From contig NZ_CP007139.1 in assembly GCF_000724625.1 (NCBI RefSeq), positions 4,464,001-4,528,000 of the forward strand: a DNA stretch of 64,000 nucleotides, given 5' to 3'. How positions within the stretch are numbered: the stretch's first letter is position 1; each line of letters opens with the position of its first letter. The notes beneath the pieces are model-generated. The model was not told the DNA's origin, searched no databases, and was given only the letters and a program-made list of their open reading frames with translations. The stretch is from Fimbriimonas ginsengisoli Gsoil 348 (GTDB lineage Bacteria; Armatimonadota; Fimbriimonadia; Fimbriimonadales; Fimbriimonadaceae). Below, piece after piece: positions 33,514-42,472 of this stretch. The translations under genes were made by a program, and so were the position numbers.

Positions 33514-34821
33514 CTACTTGAAGAAGTCGAATCCGTGGAGTTTGTCGCGGATGGCGGCGAGGAACTTGCCGGCCAGCATTCCGTCGACCAAGCGGTGGTC
33601 GTAGGTCAGCACCAGGTGCATGATCGATCGGATGGCGATCATGTCGTCGACGATCACCGGCTCTTTGGAGATCGAATATGTGCCGAGGATGCCGGCCTGC
33701 GGCGCGTTGATCATCGGTGTTCCGAACAGTGCGCCGTACGTGCCGGGGTTGGTCAAAGTGAACGTTCCCCCCTGCACGTCGGCTACGCCGAGCTTGTTCG
33801 CGCGCGCCTTCTGGGCGATCGCGTCGAGATCGCGGGCGATGTCGATTAGATTCTTCTTGTGGCAGTCGCGGATCACCGGGACGATCAGGCCACCCTCTCC
33901 ACCCTTGCCGAGCGCGACCGCGACGCCGATGTGAACCCCCTTGTTCATCACGATCATGTTGTCCTCGCGCAGGCTTGAGTTCACTAGCGGGAACTCCGTC
34001 AGCGCCTCGGCAAGCGCCTTGATGAAGAACGGGGTGTAGGTGAGCTTGACTCCGTAAGTTTCGAGGAACGAGTCCTTGTTGATCTCCCGGAACTTGACCA
34101 TGCTGGTCACATCCACCTGGGTTACCGTCGAAACAGTCGGCACCTGAGAGGAGCGGATCATCGCGTCCGCGATCATCTTCCGCATTCCCGCCAGCGGCAC
34201 GAGCTCCTGCTCCGGTCCCGCCACCGTCGGCTGCGGCGCGGCCTTAGGTTGCGGAACCGTGGCGGCGGGTACTGCCACTTTCGTCGGCGTGGCTTCGATG
34301 ATCTGCGAAGCGACCTTACGGCCACTCGCCAAATACGCCTCGACGTCGCGCTTGGCGACCCGGCCGCCTTCGCCCGTACCGGTTAGCCCTTGGATCTCCT
34401 CTTCGGAAATCCCGTGCTCCTTCATCATCGCCCGCACCACCGGCGTGTACCACTTTCGATCACCTTCTGAGCTTGCCGCCGCTGGTGCGGGGACAGTCGC
34501 CGGAGTTGCGGGCGCCGCGGTCGGCGCCGCCGGAACTGGAGCCGCCTCGGCAGCAGGAGCGGAAGCGGGCGTCGCCGCACCGGCACTGTCGTCGATGAGC
34601 CCCATCGCCGCGAATACCTCGACGGCTCCCCCTTCCTGAACGAGGATCTTGGCCAAAATTCCGGTTGCCGGGGCGACCAGCTCGGTGTTGACCTTGTCGG
34701 TCATGATCTCGACGACCGGTTCGTCCTCCTTGACGAAGTCTCCCTCTTTCTTCAGCCAACGGCTGACGGTTCCCTCGTGGACGGACTCTCCAAGCTCCGG
34801 CATCTTGATCTCGACAGGCAT
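33514..34821 (-). CDS. 2-oxoacid dehydrogenase E2 component (dihydrolipoamide acyltransferase)
   Basis: This is a 435-residue protein. The lipoyl domain spans residues 1-76 with the lipoylated Lys in I-M-T-D-K-V-N. An Ala/Pro-rich linker runs over about 80-115. The peripheral subunit-binding domain is at 125-165 (V-V-R-A-M-M-K-E-H-G-I). The catalytic acyltransferase domain extends to the end, with H-R-L-V-D-G-M-L-A-G-K-F-L. It transfers acyl groups to CoA in a pyruvate, 2-oxoglutarate or branched-chain complex; the substrate cannot be fixed because E1 and E3 are not in the window. TAAACT (34833-34828) 6 nt before the ATG suggests its own leaderless transcript inside the end of the upstream gene. 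Confidence 0.93.
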   Translation of the reverse strand: MPVEIKMPELGESVHEGTVSRWLKKEGDFVKEDEPVVEIMTDKVNTELVAPATGILAKILVQEGGAVEVFAAMGLIDDSAGAATPASAPAAEAAPVPAAPTAAPATPATVPAPAAASSEGDRKWYTPVVRAMMKEHGISEEEIQGLTGTGEGGRVAKRDVEAYLASGRKVASQIIEATPTKVAVPAATVPQPKAAPQPTVAGPEQELVPLAGMRKMIADAMIRSSQVPTVSTVTQVDVTSMVKFREINKDSFLETYGVKLTYTPFFIKALAEALTEFPLVNSSLREDNMIVMNKGVHIGVAVALGKGGEGGLIVPVIRDCHKKNLIDIARDLDAIAQKARANKLGVADVQGGTFTLTNPGTYGALFGTPMINAPQAGILGTYSISKEPVIVDDMIAIRSIMHLVLTYDHRLVDGMLAGKFLAAIRDKLHGFDFFK

Positions 34822-34830
34822 GCCGCGAGT

Positions 34831-35856
34831 TTACCGACCAACCGCACCGCCAGTTGTGCCGTGAGTGCCAGACGAGGATTCCTTCGTCGCTTTAGACGCC
34901 GACTTGACCGGCGTGGTTGGCGCCTTCACCAATTCGTCGTCCGAAATCGAGGTGAGGGCGAAGAGGACCGAGGCGGCGATCGTCAGTCCGAGCAGGATCG
35001 TATAAAGGTAGCCAAGAATTCCCGCCTTTACAATCGTCTTAATCCACCCCTGGCCATAAACGCGGCGTAGAGCCAATAGCGAGTAGATCGGCACCCAGAG
35101 AGCCAGCCCCAGCTTTGGAAACAGCCACCATAGGCTAGACGGCATTGGCAGGGCGATGAGCAAAACCAAGAAGTAGAACGAGTGACAGTGAAGGGCAAAG
35201 ACGATGTGTTCGACGTAATACCGTCGGCTTCGAATATAGAGAAACCACAGAACCCCCGCAAAGAGCGGGAGCATTATGAAGATCGCCGTCGGGAGCTCCG
35301 AGTAAAACGCGTCATTCAGCCTCGGCCCGCTCACCGCGCTCATGCGCCGGATCTGCAAATTGATAAATCCGAACAGCCCCGGTTCCGTCTGCGAAATGTG
35401 TAGCGCGTCGGGGCTGATCGCCTCCGCCTTCTTGTTCATGAACGTGTTGACGTGCAGCACCGAGCAAAACAAGAAGAACACCGCGGTGATCAACAGGTAG
35501 AGCCGCAAAGGCGAGATGTACTTGGTTCGCCGGCCCCGGGACCATTCGAGAGTTAGAAAGCCAGGCCGGGCGAAAAGCGGCGCCAGCGTTCGTAGAAACT
35601 TGGAGTCGATCCGCACGAACTCGTCGTACGCCTCCTTGAAGATCTCGACCAGCGAGATCTTAACGTCGACGTTCTCCTGGCCGCACTCGGGACAGTACTT
35701 CGCGGTGGTCGGCGTGTCGCAATTGAGGCACTGAGTCCCGCGCCGGGCTTCTCGCCGGCGATTGATCTTTCGCGACAGTCGAGGCCGTCGCCAAAGACGC
35801 GTCCGAGGATGGGGCGGCGGCAGTGGCGGCGGTTCAGGGGGCGGGTTGGCGATCAA
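34831..35856 (-). CDS. DUF3667 zinc-ribbon membrane protein
   Basis: This is a 341-residue protein. A proline-rich N-terminus precedes a zinc ribbon with C-x2-C (43, 46) and C-x2-C (55, 58; C-L-N-C ... C-P-E-C-G-Q). A conserved F-R-R/R-I-D-S-K-F-L-R-T-L region follows, then about five hydrophobic segments (near 115-135, 205-220, 230-245, 255-275 and 295-315). This is the DUF3667 architecture; function is unknown. It starts at TTG, with TACCAT 9 nt upstream. It ends 9 nt before the E2 gene on the same strand. Confidence 0.85.
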   Translation of the reverse strand: MIANPPPEPPPLPPPHPRTRLWRRPRLSRKINRRREARRGTQCLNCDTPTTAKYCPECGQENVDVKISLVEIFKEAYDEFVRIDSKFLRTLAPLFARPGFLTLEWSRGRRTKYISPLRLYLLITAVFFLFCSVLHVNTFMNKKAEAISPDALHISQTEPGLFGFINLQIRRMSAVSGPRLNDAFYSELPTAIFIMLPLFAGVLWFLYIRSRRYYVEHIVFALHCHSFYFLVLLIALPMPSSLWWLFPKLGLALWVPIYSLLALRRVYGQGWIKTIVKAGILGYLYTILLGLTIAASVLFALTSISDDELVKAPTTPVKSASKATKESSSGTHGTTGGAVGR

Positions 35857-35877
35857 CGCATTTCCATGGTAACGCAG

Positions 35878-36720
35878 TTACCGTTGAATTTCTGGGACCC
35901 ACGCGGTCGTTCGGCCCGCTACCTGCTCACGAACGATCGCTCGCCCCCCGATCGCCTCGGCCCCTTTCTCGCCGCCCCAGCGGTGATGGAAGAGCCAGTT
36001 CTTCGGGAATTTGTCCTTATCGGCGTCGACCTCAACGGCATCTTTTAAGATTTGGCGGGTCACCGTATGCAACGCTTTGACCTCTTCAGGAGTCAGCGAA
36101 GAGGAAAGTCGCTTCGGCGCGATCTTCGCCTGGTACAGCATCTCGTCGGCGAGGTAGTTACCCACCCCGGCGAACACTCCCTGGTCGAGTAGAACCGCTT
36201 TGATCGGCGCTTTGCGCTTTCCAAGGATCTTGGCCAGCTCTTCCACACTGGGCAAGGCTTCGTACACGTCGAACCCCAGCCGCTTCACCCTCGTGTCCAC
36301 TTCCGGACCATCTGCCAGCCATAGCCGGCCAAGCCGGCGGCCGTCGGTAAATGCGACCCGGCTGCCATCCTCGGCTTCGATGAGCAGTTTCAGGAACCGA
36401 GGATTCCCGTCCTCGTCGTCCATCGGCGCTTTGCCGTGGGAGTGAAGTCGTTGCGAGCTTTTGCCGAGCTCCCGGACCCACCCGCTCATACCCAGGTGCC
36501 CGAACAGCCACGGGCGCTCGTCCAGCTCGATCCACCAGTACTTCCCTTTCCTTCCAACGCCGGTGACCACATGCCCTTCAAGGGCGCTCCTGATCGCCTC
36601 CGCGGGCGTCCCGGAATTGACGATCTCGTCGTCGGCGACGGTGGCGCTGACGATCTTCTTCCCACCGAGCACCCGGCGCATCATACGACAAACGGATTCA
36701 ACTTCCGGCAGTTCCGGCAT
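35878..36720 (-). CDS. mutM: Formamidopyrimidine-DNA glycosylase, zincless-finger variant
   Basis: This 280-residue Fpg/Nei-family glycosylase starts M-P-E-L-P-E-V-E, giving the catalytic Pro and Glu, and has the H2TH region (L-L-D-Q-G-V-F-A-G-V-G-N-Y-L-A-D-E) at about 180-196. It excises oxidised purines and nicks abasic sites. The C-terminal zinc finger of normal Fpg (four Cys) is absent. The matching region has no Cys but keeps G-R-T-T-x-x-V-P-E-I-Q, so the catalytic loop Arg survives. This matches the zincless finger known from NEIL1 and plant Fpg. It could therefore be Fpg or Nei in specificity. Confidence 0.9.
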   Translation of the reverse strand: MPELPEVESVCRMMRRVLGGKKIVSATVADDEIVNSGTPAEAIRSALEGHVVTGVGRKGKYWWIELDERPWLFGHLGMSGWVRELGKSSQRLHSHGKAPMDDEDGNPRFLKLLIEAEDGSRVAFTDGRRLGRLWLADGPEVDTRVKRLGFDVYEALPSVEELAKILGKRKAPIKAVLLDQGVFAGVGNYLADEMLYQAKIAPKRLSSSLTPEEVKALHTVTRQILKDAVEVDADKDKFPKNWLFHHRWGGEKGAEAIGGRAIVREQVAGRTTAWVPEIQR

Positions 36721-36773
36721 GGCCTATTTTGCCGCGCGGCGTGACTCATTAGCGACGTTCGACGCTGCCGATT

Positions 36774-37139
36774 CTAGTCGCCCGTCGGAACGACCCCTGC
36801 ACCCTCAAACATCAAGATCGTCGTTCGCTGAGGCGCGCGGGTTCGGTGGACGACCCCTTTGGGCACTGTGATCCCTTGTTTCGGGCCTAACTCCACCGTC
36901 CGATCCTCCAGGTCCACGAGCAGGAGACCTTCCACGACAAAAAAGAACTCGTCCTCGTCATCGTGCTTGTGCCAGTGAAATTCGCCGTGAAGAATGCCGA
37001 GCCGCACCACGCAGTCGTTGACCTGCGTCAGGGTTTGGTTGAACCAAGGCTCATTCTCCCGATCGAGCTGCCTCACGTCGATCTGTTCGAGCGGGGCGAA
37101 CTTGACGTCGAGATTGATGTTGTAAGGCATTGAGGCCAT
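36774..37139 (-). CDS. Cupin-domain protein
   Basis: This 121-residue single-domain cupin has G-x5-H-x-H-x(5-6)-E (G-E-F-H-W-H-K-H-D-D-E-D-E-F-F-F-V-V-E-G) at about 52-71, and G-I-T-V-P-K-G-V-V-H-R-T near 89. The metal ligands are present. It is likely a small metal-binding enzyme or sensor in the cytoplasm, substrate unknown. TACATT 6 nt upstream supports the ATG at 37139 over the internal ATG at 37130. Confidence 0.85.
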   Translation of the reverse strand: MASMPYNINLDVKFAPLEQIDVRQLDRENEPWFNQTLTQVNDCVVRLGILHGEFHWHKHDDEDEFFFVVEGLLLVDLEDRTVELGPKQGITVPKGVVHRTRAPQRTTILMFEGAGVVPTGD

Positions 37140-37177
37140 ACCACCAATGTAGCATCGGCTCCCAACACCACCTCGGG

Positions 37178-37582
37178 TTAAAGCACTGCGTTAAGCTCGA
37201 AGAGCTCCGCGAGAATTCTCTTCAACTCATACACTTTATTCTTTTCGAGATTTCCGACCACACGCGCTACGCGATCCTTCCTGATCGTGTACAGCTTTTT
37301 CGCGTCGCAGTAACCAATATGGTCCAAGCCGTTATCAGTCGTCGCTGGAATCTCGACCCATCCGGCCCGATTGTACGGCTTAGTCGATGTCATACCGGCC
37401 ACGGCAAGCGTGGTGTACTTATCGTTGCCAGACAGCAGGTCTGTCTGCACAACTACCGCATAGTGCTTCTCTCTAAGAAGGTCTTCGTGAGAGCGGTCCT
37501 CGGCTGGAGGTCCAAAATCGTAATAGATAATTGAGCCCAACTTGAAGCGAGGGTTAATCTCCTCGCCTTGGTCACTCGCCAA
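37178..37582 (-). CDS. MazF/PemK-like toxin
   Basis: This 134-residue protein has a PemK/MazF-like fold: G-S-I-I-Y-Y-D-F-G near residue 16, H-Y-A-V-V-V-Q-T-D near 40 with the expected R/K-P/H-x-V-V-V position, and a later T-S-T-K-P-Y and L-D-H-I-G-Y-C-D-A-K-K-L-Y segment. MazF enzymes are ribosome-independent endoribonucleases. It overlaps the end of the upstream small gene by 11 nt, the classic antitoxin-toxin order. Family assignment is from the pattern; the protein is somewhat longer than typical MazF. Confidence 0.75.
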   Translation of the reverse strand: MASDQGEEINPRFKLGSIIYYDFGPPAEDRSHEDLLREKHYAVVVQTDLLSGNDKYTTLAVAGMTSTKPYNRAGWVEIPATTDNGLDHIGYCDAKKLYTIRKDRVARVVGNLEKNKVYELKRILAELFELNAVL

Positions 37583-37862
37583 ACGCTGCCGTCTCCCCTT
37601 GCATCCTATAGAGGGCCGGATTCGGCTCGAGATCCTCGGGACCCCAATTGGAGAGATCTGCCGTCGCCAAGGAGTTGTAGCCTATTTCAACGGGAACAAG
37701 CCCGGCGACCTTCTCGCTTTTCCCTCGGAGCTCGTCGATTGCCTCGCCAACGAGGGTTCCAACAAGCGCCTCGACCGGCACGTTCCGCCGTAGCGCAAGA
37801 GCCTGTAAGTAGGCGCTTCGCTCTTTACTGAGCCCTATCTGCTTCTCGATCCTCACTGCCAT
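37572..37862 (-). CDS. Antitoxin partner of the MazF-like toxin
   Basis: This 96-residue protein starts with a ribbon-helix-helix-like segment (V-R-I-E-K-Q-I-G-L-S-K-E-R-S-A-Y-L-Q-A-L-A), followed by an acidic flexible tail (L-S-N-W-G-P-E-D-L-E-P-N-P) suited to wrapping a toxin. It precedes and overlaps the toxin gene. TAAGAT 8 nt before the ATG suggests a leaderless mRNA. It would neutralise the toxin and repress the operon; the exact antitoxin family was not recognised. Confidence 0.7.
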   Translation of the reverse strand: MAVRIEKQIGLSKERSAYLQALALRRNVPVEALVGTLVGEAIDELRGKSEKVAGLVPVEIGYNSLATADLSNWGPEDLEPNPALYRMQGETAAFGE

Positions 37863-37945
37863 TCACTTAAATCTTACAACTATTCCGACTCCCGCATCAT
37901 AGTTTACGTTTCTTGATTCGAGGTGCTCCGGTCCTCCTTGGATCA

Positions 37946-39790
37946 CTAGATAGCCGACCCGGCGTGCCGCCGGATGACCTCCATAAACGCCTCGCCGTAC
38001 TTCTCCAATTTCGCTTGGCCGACTCCCGATACCAGGAGAAACTCGGCGGCTGTTTTCGGTTTGGAGGCCGCCATCCCGACAAGGGCGGCGTCCCCGAAGA
38101 CGACGTAGGGAGGAACCTGCTGCTCGTTCGCCAGCTTTCTCCGGAGGGCGCGAAGCTCCTGGAACAGCTCCTCGTCCGCCGGTCTCGAAGCGGGAGTCGA
38201 CGATTTCGAACGAGATCCCCGCTCGGCCCGCACCTTCACCCGCGGGCGAGCGAGCTCGATTCGGGCTCCCTCCCGCAAGATCGGCCGGGTCTGGGGCGTG
38301 AGTTTCAACACGCCGTACGACTGTGCGTCTTGAATCAGAAGTCCGTGGTGCACGAGTTGCCGCACCAGGCTCGACCACTCGTCGGCGCTCCAATGCTTCC
38401 CGCTCCCGTAGGAAGGAAGGTCCGTATGGCCCCAGTCGATCAGCTTTTGACTCTCCGACCCACGCAAAACGTCCACCACGTGCCGCATTCCAAACCGTTG
38501 GCGGAGCTCGTAGACGCACATCAGAACCTTTTTCGCGTCGTCGGTAGCGTCGAACTTTTCCGGCGGGGTTAGGCAGACGTCGCAGTTCCCACACTCCCCT
38601 TCGTAGATCTCACCGAAGTACCGCAACAGAAACCCGCGCCGGCAGGTCATCGCCTCCGCCATCTCGATCATCGCGTTCAGCTTCTTAAGCTCGATCTGCT
38701 TCTGAGCCTGATTCTCGCTCTGCTCGATCAGCGCCTTGACGGTAACGATGTCGCCCGTTCCATACATGAGGAGAGCTTCGGAGGGGAGTCCGTCCCGACC
38801 CGCGCGGCCGGTCTCCTGGTAATAACCCTCGATGTTCTTCGGCATGTCGTGGTGCACGACGAACCGCACGTTCGGCTTGTCGATCCCCATACCAAAGGCG
38901 ACGGTGGCGACAACCACCCGGATATCGTCTTTCTGAAATCCGTCTTGGACCCGCGCCCGCTCCTTGGCGTCGAGCCCGGCGTGATATGGCGCGGCTGAAA
39001 TTCCCGCTTCTCGCAGCCCTTCCGCCACCTGCTCGACCCGCTTGCGGCTGAGGCAATAGACGATGCCGCTGTCGTCCGGCTTCGACTTCACATATTCCAG
39101 GAGCTGAACCGCCGGCCGCCGCTTCTCCACCACCGTGTAACGGATGTTCGGCCGATCGAATCCCGAGACGAACACCTGAGGGTCGGCGAGGTGGAGCCTC
39201 GTCAGGATATCGTCACGAGTAAGCGAATCGGCGGTCGCCGTCAACGCGATGAACGGTACTTCGGGAAAACGGTCGCGGATGAGTCCGAGTTGAACGTACT
39301 CGGGCCGGAAGTCGTGTCCCCACTGCGAAACGCAATGCGCCTCGTCGATTGCGAACAGCGAGAGCTTCACCCGCTGAAGCCGGGCGAGCGTCTCCTGCAT
39401 CATCAGCCGCTCCGGCGCCACGTAGAGCAGGCTTAACTGCCCCTCGTGCAACTGGCGAAGCACTTTATCGGCTTGAGCCTCCCTTAGGCTGGAATTGAGG
39501 AAAGCCGCCGAGACCCCGTTCTCCACGAGCGCATCAACTTGGTCCTTCATCAGCGAGATCAAGGGCGACACGACGATCGCCGTCCCCTGTTTGAGAAGGG
39601 CTGGAATCTGGAAGCAAAGCGACTTACCGCCGCCGGTGGGCATCAGGACGAACGTGTCGCGTCCGCCCATCACGCTCTCGATGACCGGCTCCTGATCCAG
39701 CCGGAACTGGTCGTAGCCGAACACCTGGCGCAGCACTTCGCGAGCGGATTCCATGGGCATATATAGTGTACGTCTGTCGACGCCACTCAT
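37946..39790 (-). CDS. recQ: ATP-dependent DNA helicase RecQ
   Basis: This is a 614-residue protein of usual RecQ length. The helicase domain has F-R-L-D-Q near residue 29, Walker A M-P-T-G-G-G-K-S near 50, the D-E-A-H box with [13 protein letters not shown] near 148, and [10 protein letters not shown] near 335. The RQC zinc site (C-R-R-G ... C-G-N-C-D-V-C) is near 385-408, winged helix next, then an HRDC domain near 535-612. It unwinds recombination and replication intermediates with 3'-5' polarity. It starts 6 nt after the sulfite-oxidase-like gene, so the two form an operon. ATG 39757 is a possible alternative start. Confidence 0.96.
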   Translation of the reverse strand: MSGVDRRTLYMPMESAREVLRQVFGYDQFRLDQEPVIESVMGGRDTFVLMPTGGGKSLCFQIPALLKQGTAIVVSPLISLMKDQVDALVENGVSAAFLNSSLREAQADKVLRQLHEGQLSLLYVAPERLMMQETLARLQRVKLSLFAIDEAHCVSQWGHDFRPEYVQLGLIRDRFPEVPFIALTATADSLTRDDILTRLHLADPQVFVSGFDRPNIRYTVVEKRRPAVQLLEYVKSKPDDSGIVYCLSRKRVEQVAEGLREAGISAAPYHAGLDAKERARVQDGFQKDDIRVVVATVAFGMGIDKPNVRFVVHHDMPKNIEGYYQETGRAGRDGLPSEALLMYGTGDIVTVKALIEQSENQAQKQIELKKLNAMIEMAEAMTCRRGFLLRYFGEIYEGECGNCDVCLTPPEKFDATDDAKKVLMCVYELRQRFGMRHVVDVLRGSESQKLIDWGHTDLPSYGSGKHWSADEWSSLVRQLVHHGLLIQDAQSYGVLKLTPQTRPILREGARIELARPRVKVRAERGSRSKSSTPASRPADEELFQELRALRRKLANEQQVPPYVVFGDAALVGMAASKPKTAAEFLLVSGVGQAKLEKYGEAFMEVIRRHAGSAI

Positions 39791-39796
39791 GCCCGC

Positions 39797-40846
39797 CTAG
39801 ACGATCTCGACCGTAACCGGAATCACGTGGTTGATCATGTAGTTCTCCCGATCGAGGTCCCGCGTCACCGGCTGAACGTTTCCGTCCGCATCGGTGGCCC
39901 GAGCCATGAGGAAGCATGGCCCGGTAGCCGGCGCTACCCAATCGTGCTCCCATAATTGCCATGCGAATCGTTCCGGATTCCCCGTCAGACGCGCTTCACT
40001 CCAGTTCTCTCCCCCGTCGTCGCTGAATTCAACCTTTGCCACCGAGGACTCCCCCGCCCATGCCGCCCCGACCACCCGATAAGAGGAGCCGGAAGCGATG
40101 ACTTCACCCGCCGTGGGACGGGCGATCTGGGCCTTGACGAGCATTCCCGCAACTGGGGCTCGGCGGACCAATCCCCCTTCCCGCTGCCAATAGGCGTACT
40201 CGATCGTCTGAAAGAACCCGGTATATGGCTTGTCCACGACAAGCAGTCGCGAGAGCCACTTTACGGAGGCGACTCCGAACCAGCCCGGTACGATGGCGCG
40301 TACCGGAAAGCCGTGCGTGGGTGCGATCGGTTCTCCGTTCATTCGGTACGCCAAAAGCACGTCCGAACGGCACTTATCGATCGGAACGCTTCGGGCGAAC
40401 TTGATCGGAGCTCCCGGTCGGGGAGGATTTTTGATCTCTCCGCCATCGGCTCCTTCGAAAACCACTTCGACCGCATTCGAATGCACGCCGGCTCTTTCCA
40501 AGATCGCGCTGAGCGGCGCTCCCTCCCAATTCGCCGTACTTACTCCCCCCTGTTCCCATTGGATGCCGCACATTGTGGGCGACAGGTATCGGCGACCGTT
40601 GCCTGCGCACTCGGTGGTGACGGTAACGCTTTTCGATGGCATTGCCTGCAGCTCGTCATAGCTCAGGGAGAGCGGCTTTTCCACCGATCCTTCCACGCTT
40701 AGCCGCCACTCGCAAAGGTCCAGTTCTGGCGCGGCAAAGTGGCTTCGAACGAAATACCGGTCGTTCGGCGTAATCGGCCCATCGAGGGCCGAAAATGGGG
40801 ATTCTCGAGTCGGTTCAGGCTCCCCTAAATTCTGGGCCCTTGCCAT
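39797..40846 (-). CDS. Sulfite-oxidase-family molybdopterin oxidoreductase (no export signal)
   Basis: This 349-residue protein has the oxidoreductase molybdopterin-binding domain with the molybdenum-ligating Cys80 in T-V-T-T-E-C-A-G-N-G-R-R, and further conserved P-x-H-G-F-P-V-R and P-G-W-F-G motifs near 190. A Mo-co dimerisation immunoglobulin-like domain follows from about 230. It probably oxidises sulfite or a related substrate. Most bacterial relatives carry a Tat signal; none is visible here. TAACCT (40859-40854) 7 nt before the ATG indicates a leaderless promoter, back-to-back with that of the M32 gene. It is followed by recQ. Confidence 0.9.
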   Translation of the reverse strand: MARAQNLGEPEPTRESPFSALDGPITPNDRYFVRSHFAAPELDLCEWRLSVEGSVEKPLSLSYDELQAMPSKSVTVTTECAGNGRRYLSPTMCGIQWEQGGVSTANWEGAPLSAILERAGVHSNAVEVVFEGADGGEIKNPPRPGAPIKFARSVPIDKCRSDVLLAYRMNGEPIAPTHGFPVRAIVPGWFGVASVKWLSRLLVVDKPYTGFFQTIEYAYWQREGGLVRRAPVAGMLVKAQIARPTAGEVIASGSSYRVVGAAWAGESSVAKVEFSDDGGENWSEARLTGNPERFAWQLWEHDWVAPATGPCFLMARATDADGNVQPVTRDLDRENYMINHVIPVTVEIV

Positions 40847-40853
40847 CGCATGA

Positions 40854-40900
40854 AGGTTACACCGTTGTCCCCACCTGAAGAAAGGAGGCGACGGTATCCT
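40854..40900. promoter_or_regulatory. Back-to-back leaderless -10 elements of the Mo-enzyme and M32 genes
   Basis: TAACCT on the minus strand (40859-40854) lies 7 nt from the ATG at 40846. TATCCT on the plus strand (40895-40900) lies 6 nt from the ATG at 40907. The divergent promoters overlap within about 60 bp. Confidence 0.5.
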
Positions 40901-40906
40901 TTTCCA

Positions 40907-42388
40907 ATGCCCTCCCCGCTCGAGACATTAAAGTCACGTCTTGCCGACGTAAACGCCCTGCGCTCCGCCACCGCCATGATGGACTGGGACCAGCAGACCT
41001 ATATGCCGCGGGGAGGCGCCGAAGCCAGGGCCGAGCACCTCGGAATCCTTAGCCGCATGGCCCACGAGACGTTCGTGGCCGACGAGACGCGCCGGGCCCT
41101 CGACGACGCCCAAGGGAGCGCCGAGGGAGACGACGCGGCGATGATCCGCGTGACCCGCCGGGATATCGACCTTGCGACGAAGCTCCCCACCAAGCTCGTC
41201 GAGGAAAAGTCGAAATTGGCCGCCATCGCCCACGAGCGCTGGGTCGAGGCACGCGCAAAGTCCGATTTCGCCGGCTTCGCCCCGACCCTCGAAAGGATGT
41301 TCGACATCGTCCGAGAGGAAGCCGAGCATCTGGGCTACACCGACCATATCTACGACGCGCTGATCGACCAATACGAAGAAGGTGCGACCGCGGCCGAAGT
41401 CCGCGCGATGTTCGAGTCGATAAAGGGGCCGCAAGTCGCGCTCGTCAAGAAGATTAAGGAGCAGCCTCAAGTCGACGACGCGTTCCTTTATGGAAACTGG
41501 GACGAAGGTGCGCAGAGCAAATTTACCGAGCACCTGGCCAAAGCGGTCGGCTTCGACTTCGAGCGCGGCCGCCAGGACACCGCGCCGCACCCGTTCTGCA
41601 CCGGCTGGTCGGTAGGCGACATTCGCCTCACCACCCGCTATAAGCCGTACCTTGGCAGCGCCATCTTTGGAACCCTCCACGAGGCGGGCCACGGAATGTA
41701 CGAGCAAGGCTCGCCGATGGCTTGGGACCGGACTCCTCTCGCGGGCGGCGTGTCGCTCGGACTCCACGAGAGCCAGTCGCGTCTCTGGGAAAACATCGTA
41801 GGCCGGAGCCGTGCTTTTTGGGAGCGCTTCCTTCCGGGTCTGAAAGAGAGCTTCCCCGCCATCGGCGACGTCGATCTCGACACGTTCTACCGCGCGATCA
41901 ACAAAGTCGAACCTTCGTACATCCGCGTCGAAGCGGATGAGCTGACTTACAACCTGCACGTCCTCGTCCGGTTCGAGCTCGAGTGCGACGTTCTTACCGG
42001 CAAGCTCGCGGTCAAGGACCTGCCCGACGCTTGGAACGCCAAGTACGAAGAATATCTCGGCATCACGCCCCGGAACGACGCCGAAGGTTGTCTCCAGGAT
42101 GTGCACTGGTCGATGGGCTCGATCGGCTACTTCCCGACTTACTCCATGGGCAACCTGCTCTCTTACCAAATCTGGACCGCCCTTCAGCGCGACCTGGGCG
42201 ATACCGACGCCTTGATTTCAAGCGGCGACTTCGCCTCGATTCTCACCTGGCTACAGGACCATGTATATTCGAAAGGGCGCAAATACTCCCCGAAAGATCT
42301 GGTGAGACAGGTAACCGGAGAGGCGATTTCGTCCCGAAGTTACCTGGACGGTCTGGAGCGTAAGTACGTAGAGATCTACCGCTTGTAG
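40907..42388 (+). CDS. Metallocarboxypeptidase, M32 (Taq) family
   Basis: This 493-residue M32 peptidase has M-M-D-W-D-Q-Q-T-Y-M-P near residue 24, the zinc motif H-E-A-G-H (258-262) in G-T-L-H-E-A-G-H-G-M-Y-E-Q-G, and a downstream L-H-E-S-Q-S-R-L-W-E-N carrying the third-ligand Glu region. It removes C-terminal amino acids from peptides in the cytoplasm. The ATG at 40907 is chosen over 40850 because TATCCT lies 6 nt before it and the extra N-terminus would cover the divergent promoter. An intrinsic terminator follows at 42419. Confidence 0.93.
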   Translation: MPSPLETLKSRLADVNALRSATAMMDWDQQTYMPRGGAEARAEHLGILSRMAHETFVADETRRALDDAQGSAEGDDAAMIRVTRRDIDLATKLPTKLVEEKSKLAAIAHERWVEARAKSDFAGFAPTLERMFDIVREEAEHLGYTDHIYDALIDQYEEGATAAEVRAMFESIKGPQVALVKKIKEQPQVDDAFLYGNWDEGAQSKFTEHLAKAVGFDFERGRQDTAPHPFCTGWSVGDIRLTTRYKPYLGSAIFGTLHEAGHGMYEQGSPMAWDRTPLAGGVSLGLHESQSRLWENIVGRSRAFWERFLPGLKESFPAIGDVDLDTFYRAINKVEPSYIRVEADELTYNLHVLVRFELECDVLTGKLAVKDLPDAWNAKYEEYLGITPRNDAEGCLQDVHWSMGSIGYFPTYSMGNLLSYQIWTALQRDLGDTDALISSGDFASILTWLQDHVYSKGRKYSPKDLVRQVTGEAISSRSYLDGLERKYVEIYRL

Positions 42389-42418
42389 GTTGAAAAGCCG
42401 ACGCACGAAAAATACACC

Positions 42419-42442
42419 GAGGGGCACACCAGCCCCTCTTTT
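42419..42442 (+). terminator. Intrinsic terminator after the M32 gene
   Basis: GAGGGGC (42419-42425), a 6-nt loop and GCCCCTC (42432-42438) are followed by TTTT. Confidence 0.75.
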
Positions 42443-42472
42443 GCCTCCTAATATGTATGGTTGCGGGCCTGC

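Noticed and set aside
40850-40906. Upstream start for the M32 gene
   Set aside because: It would run through the divergent promoter region, and the TATCCT element favours 40907.
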